Positions 16,570-25,011 of a stretch of DNA of 38,520 nucleotides are shown one piece after another. Position 1 is the stretch's first letter. Every line of letters starts with the position of its first letter. The DNA is from Bacteroidia bacterium (lineage in GTDB: Bacteria; Bacteroidota; Bacteroidia; Bacteroidales; Prolixibacteraceae), in contig JAPLDR010000064.1 of the NCBI GenBank assembly GCA_026391655.1, positions 68,897-107,416 on the forward strand, given 5' to 3'. The notes under the pieces are model-generated. The model saw only the letters and a list, made by a program, of their open reading frames with translations. It searched no databases and was not told the origin of the DNA. The position numbers and the translations under genes were made by a program.

Positions 16570-16937
16570 TCACGTCTAAATGCTATGTTGGGGAGAACAT
16601 GGGCTGCTGGCAACTGGCTGCTGGCCAATTTTATAAAAGTGAACCGTCATCAAAGAATCTTTTTTGCCACCAAAACTCCAAATCACTAAATCCCTCCAAA
16701 GTCTCCTACTTAATACTATATCTTTGGTGGGGTTTGGCGTTTTTGTGTATTGGTGGCATATATATATCTTATTTGACTATGCCTCAGCTCATTCACAACT
16801 TCTTATTTTCTAACGAGGCTCTCCGTCTCTCATGTTGTCTTTCTCGCCCCCAAAATGATGAAATATAGCTAGCTGCTGTTGCCAAAAGCCAGCTGCCAGT
16901 AGCAAACCGCCAGATGCATTAATTTCTGAAACAAATT
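16570..16937. other. Gene-free stretch with repeats
   Basis: No convincing gene is present; an 89-residue frame here has low-complexity, unfamiliar sequence. The stretch holds the third TGCCACCAA element (16665-16758). At both ends it has GCTGGCAACTGGCTGCTGGC-like runs and their complement (AGCCAGCTGCCAGTAGC, near 16885). Similar CTACTGGCAGCTGG text recurs near 24455. Confidence 0.5.
16665..16758. repeat. MITE-like intergenic inverted repeat, TGCCACCAA type (copy 3)
   Basis: A 94-nt element has perfect 9-bp ends: TGCCACCAA (16665-16673) and TTGGTGGCA (16750-16758). Its interior is AT-rich and differs from copies 1 and 2 more than they differ from each other. Confidence 0.65.
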
Positions 16938-17417
16938 TTATAGTTGCTTAATCATCCACAACTTACAACCGAAATGACCACCTCTTCCCATAGGTGCATC
17001 CAAATAGTTGAAGCCAAACCTTTCGTAAACCTTCAGCGCGAGTTTTAATTCAGGCATCGATTCAATATAGATACGCTTAAAGCCGAACTCTTTGGCTGTC
17101 TGAAAGCATTTTTCAATGATTGATCCTCCGAGTCCTTTCCCTCTTTCTTCGGGTAATAAATACATTTTCACCAATTCACAGGTATCTTCGGGTAATCCTT
17201 CAGTTGGATAGATGCCACCGCCTCCCACAATTTTTCCGTTATCTGATTCCGCCACATAATATTCCGACATGGGTTGCCGGAACAATTCAAACAGCGTATC
17301 AGTCGTCGCATCGAAATAAACCGTACCCGGATGGTTGGCTCCAAATTCGGTAAGTGTATCCCGGACAATTTTTGCTAAAGCTAGGTTGTCTGATGGTTGT
17401 ATTGGTCGGATTTGCAT
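16938..17417 (-). CDS. GNAT-family N-acetyltransferase
   Basis: This 159-residue cytosolic protein begins MQIRPIQPSDNLALAKIVRD, the usual GNAT opening. The acetyl-CoA binding motif A is at 90-110: VKMYLLPEERGKGLGGSIIE (R..GLG loop). Motif B-like sequence near the end is ESMPELKLALKVYERFGF, with Tyr in the general-acid position. The substrate is unknown. Its start at 17417 is followed upstream by about 250 nt without a gene. Confidence 0.88.
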   Translation of the reverse strand: MQIRPIQPSDNLALAKIVRDTLTEFGANHPGTVYFDATTDTLFELFRQPMSEYYVAESDNGKIVGGGGIYPTEGLPEDTCELVKMYLLPEERGKGLGGSIIEKCFQTAKEFGFKRIYIESMPELKLALKVYERFGFNYLDAPMGRGGHFGCKLWMIKQL

Positions 17418-17583
17418 GTTTAAATCGATAAAAATGAATAAGTCACTATTTCACTATTTGCGCATTAAATGATAAAAATCAAATAATATGCACTTTAAAG
17501 ACAAATATATTATAAAATGGGAATGATCAATAATTTCATTAAAACTTTCTAATTACCGGCCCGGCTCAGAGGATTTCGGGTCC

Positions 17584-17625
17584 CGCGATTTCTAATCGCG
17601 TGGGATTAAGGCGATTGAAAATCGC
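17584..17625. repeat. Pair of REP-like palindromes (7+3+7 geometry)
   Basis: CGCGATT-TCT-AATCGCG (17584-17600) is followed by GCGATT-GAA-AATCGC (17611-17625). Stem length and 3-nt loop match the palindromes around the RAYT at 26186-26856. The pair is bracketed by CCGGCTC on both sides (near 17562 and 17631). Confidence 0.5.
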
Positions 17626-17669
17626 TTGACCCGGCTCTTCAGGTTTTAAATTTACAACTGCACTTGTGC

Positions 17670-18371
17670 TTATTTGCAATCTGCCAGATCGTTTATTCGG
17701 GCGATTTTGCCTCCCCGCCGCTCAATCCTGTACAAAGGCATCCTGATTGCTTCTATTGTACCATCCCTGGAAATGCGCATTGCCCCGCCACTCGGAATGC
17801 CATAACCGATCTGATCCCCTGCTGTCAGACGGACGAGACTGTGGAGCTCATTCCATTTATCCTCTTCGCCGTGCGTATCGCACAGAACAGGTGCAATATT
17901 CATACATGGGAAGAGTTCCGCAGATCCTTCATCGTTTTCATCGGGCCAGTTGATCCACTGTTTTGCGAGCATAATACTACCTGCTGACACTCCGATGATC
18001 AACGCTCCTTCGTTATATCTTTTTTTGATCAACGGGACAACTGACCTTTCGGTAAGAACATGCATCCCTTCATCGACATCTCCACCGCTCACAAAGATGC
18101 AATCAGCCGACTGTATGATCGATTGCGCCTTCTCCATCTTGTTTTTCTTTTTTACCAATGGAACCAATTCGACCTTCCCGGCCCCGGCCGCGGCGATCAG
18201 GCGCTTGATAAATAAAAAAAACATCAGTGAGTCGCCGTGTGCAGCGCCGATATAGGCGACTGATGGTTTCGTTTTGCCGAGCTCCCGGAACGCCATTTGT
18301 AAGATGGGATCGGGTGATTCTCTTTTGGCTCCCGGTCCGCCTGCAAGCAGATAGATTGGTAACATGCTCAT
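17670..18371 (-). CDS. Peptidase E-like (family S51) serine peptidase
   Basis: This is a class-I glutamine amidotransferase-like protein of the S51 peptidase/cyanophycinase group. The nucleophile elbow is LIIGVSAGSIMLA, with Ser in G-V-S-A-G-S, and FVSGGDVDEGM and SVAYIGAAHGDS line the expected site. The first in-frame ATG is at 18422 (250 residues) but would overlap the upstream gene by 41 nt. MSMLPIYLLAGGPG at 18371 leaves an 11-nt gap and starts right before the core fold, so I chose it (233 residues). It may cut short Asp-containing peptides. Codon use is GC-richer than most neighbours. Confidence 0.8.
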   Translation of the reverse strand: MSMLPIYLLAGGPGAKRESPDPILQMAFRELGKTKPSVAYIGAAHGDSLMFFLFIKRLIAAAGAGKVELVPLVKKKNKMEKAQSIIQSADCIFVSGGDVDEGMHVLTERSVVPLIKKRYNEGALIIGVSAGSIMLAKQWINWPDENDEGSAELFPCMNIAPVLCDTHGEEDKWNELHSLVRLTAGDQIGYGIPSGGAMRISRDGTIEAIRMPLYRIERRGGKIARINDLADCK

Positions 18372-18381
18372 TTCATTGAAT

Positions 18382-19722
18382 TTACTTTTGAGAATTGATA
18401 TTTTCAAAAAGGGTCTCTTCATCGATCTCTAAATCGGAAGAGATAATCCTGTATTTGCCGGATACTTCCGGGGCAACCGCATCAATTTGTTTGACTGTTA
18501 TCGTCGCATCCCGCCCGTACAATTCCTTTAGAATAGGATGTGCATGTCGGGCGATGTTGTGGAACAGGGAGTCTTTGCAAACAACAAAAAGGTCGTATGT
18601 CTTCTTCCCGGTCTGGACAAGTTTGTATTCTTCCAAATCATCAATGCCACTGATTACCTCATCGGCCATGTGTTGGGTGATGGCAAACCCGGCAGTCGTC
18701 AGAGTCAGGTTAATTGTCCTCCCTTCAATGGAGGAGAGTATCAATCCATGCTTTCTTCCACAGGAGCACGACTGGCTCTCGCTGATGCGAACAAGGTCAC
18801 CAATGTTGAATCGGATGATTGCTGTCCATGGATTTTGGAAAACGGTCACCAATATCCTGCCGATAAACGGACCGCCATGTTCTTTTTTCAATGGCTGAAA
18901 ATCGACCCTGCAGAAATCGATGTTCTGGTGAAATTTGCCTGCTTCGCACTCCATAAAAACATAACCTGTTTCCGTCGAACCATATGAGCTCACCACCGGA
19001 GAATTGAATACGGACCGAATATGTTTGAGATGAAGCCTGGACATTAATTCGTAAGTGATGAGGATCAATGAAGGCTGATATATGGACCGGTGGTTATGCG
19101 CAATATATCTGCAAAACTTTGACAATAATGAGGGATTAGCTTCGAGCCTGACTGGCTTGAAAGTATTAATTTCGCCGATCATCCTGTCCATATAGGAATC
19201 TGTCCATGCAAGAGGATCAGCCAGATCGTTAAGGAAGAGGAAACGATCGAGCAGGCGCTTTTCCATCGAAAGATCACCGCGATCACTTTTAAATCCGACG
19301 CTGAGAGGACTGGAAAGGATCGCTTCGCGTAGCGTACCTGATGCAACTGCATTGGCATTACTGTTCAGCTTCCACGAGGCGACTTCCGAATTATTCCACC
19401 ACTTTTGGTGCCAGATATTGGTGACCTGTTCTCCCGAAGTTCCGCTGGTCTTCACATATTCGATATCCTTGGTTGCAAGACCGACTACGAGGTTGCGGCC
19501 AGGATACAGGAATCCTTCCGGGAAATGTGTACGAAGGTCCTCTTTTGTCAATATTGGCATGGCTGCAAAGCGAAGGTCAATGTTCTGCATTGGGTCAGGA
19601 TCATCCTTCCGCCATGTGCTATACCCTGGAACAGAGGCGAGCGCCGTTTCCAGCAGAATTTGCGATTCCGTATAGTACGATTCAGGAAAGGCAACAGAAA
19701 CGGGATAGGGACGAAATTTCAT
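18382..19722 (-). CDS. PaaK/LuxE-like adenylate-forming ligase
   Basis: This 446-residue protein is of the phenylacetate-CoA ligase-like branch of adenylating enzymes. The P-loop is YVKTSGTSGEQVTNIW (89-104), the adenine/acid motif is SSYGSTETGYVFME, and FNIGDLVRISES is the A8-type hinge. Near the C-terminus SGKYRII holds the candidate catalytic lysine. CSCGRKHGLI is the short Cys pair common in this branch. It would activate a carboxylic acid as an acyl-AMP, perhaps for transfer to CoA or a sugar; the substrate is unknown. It is followed closely by the S51 peptidase gene in the same orientation. Its base composition is visibly GC-richer than flanking genes, which hints at transfer. Confidence 0.8.
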   Translation of the reverse strand: MKFRPYPVSVAFPESYYTESQILLETALASVPGYSTWRKDDPDPMQNIDLRFAAMPILTKEDLRTHFPEGFLYPGRNLVVGLATKDIEYVKTSGTSGEQVTNIWHQKWWNNSEVASWKLNSNANAVASGTLREAILSSPLSVGFKSDRGDLSMEKRLLDRFLFLNDLADPLAWTDSYMDRMIGEINTFKPVRLEANPSLLSKFCRYIAHNHRSIYQPSLILITYELMSRLHLKHIRSVFNSPVVSSYGSTETGYVFMECEAGKFHQNIDFCRVDFQPLKKEHGGPFIGRILVTVFQNPWTAIIRFNIGDLVRISESQSCSCGRKHGLILSSIEGRTINLTLTTAGFAITQHMADEVISGIDDLEEYKLVQTGKKTYDLFVVCKDSLFHNIARHAHPILKELYGRDATITVKQIDAVAPEVSGKYRIISSDLEIDEETLFENINSQK

Positions 19723-19739
19723 TGTTAATAATTTGTTTT

Positions 19740-21107
19740 TTAATAGTCCTCATTTAATGTTTCATAAGCATCTTTTAATCCAGTATCATTAAGGCCAATA
19801 GATAATATCTTAGCTTTAATACGATCATGAACTGTTATAGCTTCAGGGAAATTTTGATTCGTCCAAAAACGGTCCTTACTTTTAAAATAGCCTGTTTCAT
19901 TCAAAAAAGCTACTCCATAATAAAACGCATCACCCATTGTATCATCCAGGTCGCTTATATTAAAAGATCCATCAGGCTGAAATGATTTGGAGAGGCACCA
20001 ATTAAGCATTTTTGAAATCTCAGTTCGCACTTTTTCCCTTGTTACTGTATCAAGTTGTGGCCATGCATACCTGAAAATTTTTACCGCATCCCAATTCAAA
20101 TGATTATTGTAATCACCATCAAATTTTATACCTGTTGGAAAATTCACATTAACAAGTTCAAGCAACCGTTTTGCAATTAAATCTTTTTGATCTACCTGTC
20201 CATGAAGGTCGGTAATCACATGAAACGTCATACCCATATCGTCCATTTTCCAAACTTTTCCATGTCTGTCTACCAGCCATTGTCCCCAGCATCCTGTCTC
20301 AGTGTTTTGCCAATGTTTTACAAAATCATTAAGGGCACTGTCGAGTTGTGGGTGGAACGTATAGGCTATCTTTTTTTTCTTTTTTAATAATCGCGCTACA
20401 GCTGAAAAAGTTTCATCCAGTTCTTCGCGATTAAATACTTTTGTTTTAGTAAAGTCATCATATAAGTCCAACTCAAGTTGTTTGTTTAGTTTTTCAGGAG
20501 AATTAATCCGGTCAAGAATAGAGAAAGGGTATTGAGGATGTAAACTATCCTGCATATTATCGACAGAATAATAAAGCCTAAGATACCAGACCGAAATGCC
20601 CGCTCCCCAGCTTCCATCAGATGATTGTTGCATCAAACCCAATTTTTGCTGCGATGGTTGAGATAAACTTTTCCTAAGATCGATAATCCTCAATCGGGTG
20701 TTAATTGTATCCGAAGTAAAATTCAGTCTCCAACGGATTTCACGATATATATTCATGGAATATTGCATTCCTTCTCCGGTAGCCTGACGACGGTTAATTT
20801 CCTTAATAAGCGGTTTAAGCGAAGGATTAAATTGCTTCACTCTTTTATCCCGGGCAAAACGGAGTTCTGAAATATCCCAATAGAACTGTACATTGTTCTC
20901 AAATCGTATCATCCAGGATTCATTGGTATCTTTCGGAGGAGGGATAAATACGTGTTTATGATAAATCACAAATGCGATTACACCCCTTTGCAATGGCTTC
21001 CGACTCGAGTAACCTGCAATCAGGAGAATTAAAAAAGTTATAAAAAGAATAAACCAGCGTTTATTCTTTTTGTTTTTTTGTTTAATTGATGTCATATAAT
21101 GAATCAT
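19740..21107 (-). CDS. Membrane-anchored protein of unknown function, probably alpha/alpha toroid
   Basis: I do not recognise a named family. The 455-residue protein has a Lys-rich N-terminus (KQKNKKNKRW) and one hydrophobic segment at about 18-34 (WFILFITFLILLIAGYS), so the rest probably faces the periplasm. Repeated short motifs (SSDGSWGAG, ETGCWGQWL, QPDGSFNIS) resemble the helix-capping turns of terpenoid-cyclase-like alpha/alpha toroids. PDGSFNISDLDDTMGDAFYY near the C-terminus may be an acidic active site. It starts 18 nt upstream of the PaaK-like gene and could be co-transcribed with it. One half of the cassette-like repeat begins about 67 nt upstream of its start. Confidence 0.5.
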   Translation of the reverse strand: MIHYMTSIKQKNKKNKRWFILFITFLILLIAGYSSRKPLQRGVIAFVIYHKHVFIPPPKDTNESWMIRFENNVQFYWDISELRFARDKRVKQFNPSLKPLIKEINRRQATGEGMQYSMNIYREIRWRLNFTSDTINTRLRIIDLRKSLSQPSQQKLGLMQQSSDGSWGAGISVWYLRLYYSVDNMQDSLHPQYPFSILDRINSPEKLNKQLELDLYDDFTKTKVFNREELDETFSAVARLLKKKKKIAYTFHPQLDSALNDFVKHWQNTETGCWGQWLVDRHGKVWKMDDMGMTFHVITDLHGQVDQKDLIAKRLLELVNVNFPTGIKFDGDYNNHLNWDAVKIFRYAWPQLDTVTREKVRTEISKMLNWCLSKSFQPDGSFNISDLDDTMGDAFYYGVAFLNETGYFKSKDRFWTNQNFPEAITVHDRIKAKILSIGLNDTGLKDAYETLNEDY

Positions 21108-21173
21108 TATACTGTTCTTTCAAAGAAAATAATTGGTGCATGTTGATTGATTTGCCTGCCTATAACGTAATGC

Positions 21174-21472
21174 CTGTATATACGCCACTGTGGCATGTAT
21201 TTCTGACCTGGACAAAAGAGGCTTAATTTGTAAATACTCGGAATAACAGCTCATTAATAAATTATTTATGCTTCTTATCCCGAAACTTTTATTTTTCATG
21301 CTTCCATCTTTTCTCTTTTAACAAAAGTATTCATAAAAAATTTAATTAAACCATTTTTCACTTTCTCCAAATCCTGTTAAAAGGAAAAAACCCTTGATAA
21401 GTGCATAGCTCCATCATCCGGGATGTAGTGCAACCGGGACTTCATGCCGGGTCTTGCAGAACACATGAAGTC
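21174..21472. repeat. Cassette-associated repeat, contiguous copy (parts 1+2)
   Basis: Part 1 (21174-21370) is about 85-90% identical by eye to 32501-32697. Part 2 (21367-21472) matches 31369-31474 with four substitutions in 106 nt. Here the two parts are joined at TCTCCAAAT. Part 2 contains a perfect 9-bp inverted repeat, GACTTCATG (21438-21446) with CATGAAGTC (21464-21472), and ends 8 nt before the VOC gene stop. Part 1 begins with the small palindrome GCCAC-T-GTGGC. Confidence 0.75.
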
Positions 21473-21480
21473 ATTCTATG

Positions 21481-22014
21481 TTAGTGGCTGCCTTTGCTGT
21501 CAACAGGCTCCCATAGTTCAATCTTGTTGCCTTCTGTGTCCATAATATGTACAAATTTTCCGAAGTCGTAAGTTGCAATGCTGTCAAGTATGGTTACTCC
21601 GTTTTCCTTGAGTTTGTTTACAAGTCCTTCAATATTCTGAACCTGGTAGTTAATCATAAAATCCTTTTTGGATGGGGAAAAATATTTATCCCCTTTTTTG
21701 AAAGGTTTCCATTGAATAGAATTTATCTCGTCAGGTCTGTTAACGTTTCTTGATTCAAAACCCGAAGAACCCCAATCATTTATTTCAATCCCTAAATTTT
21801 TGGTGTACCATTCTTTCGTTTCCTTCAGATTGTCTGAATAAAAGAAAATTCCACCAATTCCAGTTACCTTAGGGGTTGTGTCTTTAGTTGAAGCTGTGTT
21901 TGTCGCTTCGTTTTTTTGTTTGTCCATTTTATTTATTTTTTTGTTTGTTTTACTTGTCTGATTGCAACTTATAAAAAGTATTGCAATTGAAATTGTTAGT
22001 ATTAGTCTATTCAT
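21481..22014 (-). CDS. VOC/glyoxalase-fold lipoprotein
   Basis: From MNRLILTISI (22014) this is a 177-residue lipoprotein with lipobox LFISC. An upstream ATG at 22086 would add 24 basic residues and spoil the signal, so 22014 is preferred. After a Lys/Thr/Asn-rich linker, one VOC module (about 75-195 counted from 22086) shows IGGIFFYSDNLKETKEWYTK and NKIELWEP, the latter with the usual metal-ligand Glu. VOC proteins include glyoxalases and antibiotic-binding proteins; a lipidated one suggests a periplasmic binding role. The repeat at 21174-21472 lies directly behind its stop. Confidence 0.78.
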   Translation of the reverse strand: MNRLILTISIAILFISCNQTSKTNKKINKMDKQKNEATNTASTKDTTPKVTGIGGIFFYSDNLKETKEWYTKNLGIEINDWGSSGFESRNVNRPDEINSIQWKPFKKGDKYFSPSKKDFMINYQVQNIEGLVNKLKENGVTILDSIATYDFGKFVHIMDTEGNKIELWEPVDSKGSH

Positions 22015-22086
22015 TTTGTCTTTCTGTTTTTTAATGTTGTGTCGTCTTTTAAGCTGCCGCATATCGTCAGTTCGTTTAAAAACCAC

Positions 22087-22468
22087 CCGCTAAGGTAATT
22101 TTTAGTGAATAATTTTCTCTAAAAGTATAGAAATGCCTCGATATAAGGGTAGTGATTTTTAAGAATAACTTCAGCTGATAAAAATAAGCAATTCGGTACA
22201 GAGGCTTAAAATTGATCGTTCATGTAGTTAAAAACAAAAAACAAAGAAATCCTCATTGCCGTTTGATTGTTCCATAAGGATGTTTCACTATGGTTTACCG
22301 ACACTAGCAGTGTATTATGTACATGCCGGCAGGCTGTGTGTGCAGGGAAATCCAATAAACTTTATTTAAACGCTGAATAAGTGAGATAAAATGTGGATTT
22401 ACGCTATTTCAAGTACTTTTTTTTTGTAGGTTTATCCATTAAATGTTAAAACTCATTATAATTTAAAA
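22087..22468. other. Gene-free stretch between divergent genes
   Basis: No gene, RNA or clear repeat is seen. It separates the minus-strand VOC lipoprotein from the plus-strand beta-helix gene, so promoters for both should be here. TAGGTTTA near 22427 is one mismatch from a -7 element for the beta-helix gene. Confidence 0.4.
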
Positions 22469-24346
22469 ATGAAGCCAATCTTAATAGAAAATGTGAAAAT
22501 AAAATTACTTCAATGTAGTTTTATAGCAATGGTATTGCTGGTATCGGGCTTATACAATGCAAAAGCTCAACCATCTGGTGGCCCGTATGGCCCTATAAAC
22601 CAAACGTATGAATTGCCTAAGATCACCGGTAAGATATTCTATGTTGCTCCTGATGGAAAGTCCGATCTGAAAGGGGATCTACTCACACAACAAACTTCAA
22701 TTGAGTCGGCGCTCGCAAATGTTAAAACCGGCGATGCCATTATTCTTCGCGGTGGTATCTACCGTACTGGCGACCTTGAATTCAACCAGGGAGTAACAAT
22801 CCAGCCTTATGCCGATGAACAACCCATTTTTAAAGGAACGCTCGAGGCAAAAGAATGGAAAGCAATCAACGGCGGGTTATGGAAGACTTCGTGGAATCAC
22901 TTTTTTGCAGCCAGTCCCGACGATTGGTGGTCGAGTGACCGATTTGGCATGAAAACCCCCTTGCATATTTTTAATAACGATATGGTTTTTGTGGATGGGA
23001 AAATCCTTAAATCTGCGGGTTGGGCAGGCGAAGTAGACGAGCATTCATTTTACATCGATTATAAAAACGGGTTTGTTTACATTGGTACCGATCCTGCAAA
23101 TCATTTGATCGAAATAACTGCACACAATTTTGGTTTGCACAGGGTAACAAAGGATGTACATGGAAAATCAAACGACCATAAAGGTGTAGTGATGCGTGGT
23201 ATCACACTTACTCAGTACGCCTATTGTGCGTTTGAAATTGACGGATATGAGCCGCAGGGATTGGCAGATCCATCAACTTTTGGTAAGGATGTTATTGGTT
23301 CAATCATTGAGAACTGTACTTTTTCGTTTTGTGGACGCGTGGGAGCCTACCTTAGGGGCGACAACCTGGTTTTAAGGCATTGTGATGTTAACAACACTAC
23401 CACCGAAGGTATTTACCTGTTGTCGTCATCCGATTGTTTGCTGGAGAAAAATAAGTTCTCACGTAATAATATTGAAGACATAGTTGGATATTACCCGGCC
23501 GCTGTGAAGATCTTTAACCAGACTCATCGTGTAACCTGCCAGGATAACCTGATTTATGACTTACCCATTTCGAATGGAATTTGGTACGATGTTGGAAATG
23601 TAGATGGCCGTTTTCTGAACAACAGGATTGAGGGTGTTGGTAATAACAAGGGTGCCGGAACTAATAACCAGATGTGGCCCAGCAATAACGGCTTTTTCTT
23701 CGAAATCTCGAAAGGAGCAATTTGTGCCGGCAACGTCTTTGTTAATTGCGATCATGGTATTATGATTCTCAATAGCTCTAATGTCCTGGTATATCAAAAT
23801 ACATTCGTAAACAGTACAGCTTGCTTTGGGCGTGATAAGCGCAGCGCAGTAGGTGACCACTTTGGATGGCACCCCAGTACGGGCCCCGGTGTTGACCAGC
23901 GTTTTGGTCATGTTTTCGTAAACAACCTGCTTACAGGTGATGTGAATTTCAAAAGACCATTGATGCTTGTTTGGCAACATCCCGATCTTTGTCAGAAGCT
24001 CGATAAATCTCCCCTGAAACAATACGATTACAATGTGTATGTAAAAGATGTCAATAATGGCTTTAAGACTTTAGTGTATTGGAGCCCGGCCGTTAATGCA
24101 GACTGCCAGGTAGCTGTTGAGTCGCTTGATGGTTTGAAAAAGGTATTTGATGGATCATCGGTTAACAGCACGGTGTTCGAAAACTATACTATGTCACTTT
24201 TTAAAAGTTATGAACTCGGTAACTTCCAGTTAAACCAGGCATTTCCGGCAGCAAATGAAGCTGTTACTTTGCCGGCCGATGTGCAAAAACTATTGGGTTT
24301 ACAAGCAAAGTATAAACCATATATTGGTGCATTTCCGTTAAAATAG
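22469..24346 (+). CDS. Secreted right-handed parallel beta-helix protein
   Basis: This 625-residue exported protein has a signal peptide (hydrophobic SFIAMVLLVSGLYNAKAQ, cleavage near residue 34). The mature start is GPYGPINQTYELP, then FYVAPDGKSDLKG and DAIILRGGIYRTGDLEF, typical of pectate-lyase-like beta-helices. Long runs of beta-helix rungs follow, for example NCTFSFCGRVGAYLRGDN, EGIYLLSSSDCLLEKNKFSR and HGIMILNSSNVLVYQNTFVN. This architecture occurs in polysaccharide lyases and in glycoside hydrolases of several families. No family-defining catalytic set is clear to me, so substrate and chemistry are open. A role in plant polysaccharide breakdown is plausible from the nearby pectin genes. 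Confidence 0.75.
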   Translation: MKPILIENVKIKLLQCSFIAMVLLVSGLYNAKAQPSGGPYGPINQTYELPKITGKIFYVAPDGKSDLKGDLLTQQTSIESALANVKTGDAIILRGGIYRTGDLEFNQGVTIQPYADEQPIFKGTLEAKEWKAINGGLWKTSWNHFFAASPDDWWSSDRFGMKTPLHIFNNDMVFVDGKILKSAGWAGEVDEHSFYIDYKNGFVYIGTDPANHLIEITAHNFGLHRVTKDVHGKSNDHKGVVMRGITLTQYAYCAFEIDGYEPQGLADPSTFGKDVIGSIIENCTFSFCGRVGAYLRGDNLVLRHCDVNNTTTEGIYLLSSSDCLLEKNKFSRNNIEDIVGYYPAAVKIFNQTHRVTCQDNLIYDLPISNGIWYDVGNVDGRFLNNRIEGVGNNKGAGTNNQMWPSNNGFFFEISKGAICAGNVFVNCDHGIMILNSSNVLVYQNTFVNSTACFGRDKRSAVGDHFGWHPSTGPGVDQRFGHVFVNNLLTGDVNFKRPLMLVWQHPDLCQKLDKSPLKQYDYNVYVKDVNNGFKTLVYWSPAVNADCQVAVESLDGLKKVFDGSSVNSTVFENYTMSLFKSYELGNFQLNQAFPAANEAVTLPADVQKLLGLQAKYKPYIGAFPLK

Positions 24347-24655
24347 TGGTAACGATAAACGTAAATCTGAAAAGGAAACAGGTTCTATGATGTATTGTGT
24401 GGGCTAATCTTGTAAACAGCTTCTAATGGTTTATACAATAAGCAACTGGCCTTTGGCTACTGGCAGCTGGCATGATCGTGCTAACTGTTTGATCTTAATC
24501 CTTTAAAAGTTAGGAAAGCTCCTGCTTTTTTAGTAAGCGAATCTGCCAATCGCCAGCCTCTTCATTCTTTGTGTTTATAGCTTGAAAACGAATCAATTCA
24601 AATTGTTGTGGAACTAATTTTCCAAAAATGAATTTCTGAGTGATATTTTAGGAAA

Positions 24656-24874
24656 ACCTTATTTTTATTTAAAAAACCTTAGTAACATCATTGTATCATA
24701 TTCAAATTTACCTTATTACCTTATTTAAATGATCATAAAAAGAGGCAAGTTTTGCCGAAGAATATGAGCAATTTCTGAAACATTATCAGACCACATTGAA
24801 AAAATAAGGTCAATAAGGTTATTGAGGTGGGGCTTTTCATCTGGCTACTAAGGTTCCGGGAATAAAAATAAGGT
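24656..24874. mobile_element. 219-bp nested inverted-repeat element (MITE-like)
   Basis: The left end (24656-24684: ACCTTATTTTTATT, 5 nt, AACCTTAGTA) is mirrored at the right end (24846-24874: TACTAAGGTT, 5 nt, AATAAAAATAAGGT). Twenty-four of 29 positions pair. Inside, ACCTTATTACCTTATTT (from about 24709) pairs with AAATAAGGTCAATAAGGT (about 24802) except for one extra base. The centre holds GGCAA-GTT-TTGCC (24744-24756). There is no gene inside. The rest of 24347-25011 outside the element shows only short GGC-rich repeats near 24440-24470. Confidence 0.65.
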
Positions 24875-24876
24875 TA

Positions 24877-25005
24877 TTAAATTAGCTGTTTTGTATTTGT
24901 TTCCGGGTATTTATTCATAAAAAGCACCCCTCCCACAACAATATCATTTGATCCCTTTTTACCAACCATTTTACAGTAATATGCCCCGTTAATTGAAACC
25001 GACAT
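24877..25005 (-). CDS. Possible 42-residue small protein
   Basis: A short frame starts 7 nt downstream of the Gfo/Idh/MocA stop on the same strand: MSVSINGAYYCKMVGKKGSN onward to a C-terminal NKYPETNTKQLI. It ends 3 nt before the inverted-repeat element at 24656-24874. It is not recognised; it could be a small gene or the stump of a longer one cut by that element. Confidence 0.25.
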   Translation of the reverse strand: MSVSINGAYYCKMVGKKGSNDIVVGGVLFMNKYPETNTKQLI

Positions 25006-25011
25006 AGGTTT

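Noticed and set aside
16599-16868. 89-residue open frame
   Set aside because: It spans a MITE-like repeat, has no family features and looks like translated repeat DNA.
17670-18422. Longer start of the S51 peptidase at 18422
   Set aside because: It would overlap the upstream ligase gene by 41 nt and adds a basic segment not needed for the fold; ATG at 18371 fits better.
21174-21472. Repeat considered as a standard integron attC site
   Set aside because: No GTTRRRY/RYYYAAC core pair is visible and the total length (about 300 nt) exceeds usual attC sites. Only the cassette-like logic is retained.
24656-24874. Structured element considered as a retron-type non-coding RNA
   Set aside because: No reverse transcriptase gene is nearby and the structure is better explained by terminal inverted repeats.
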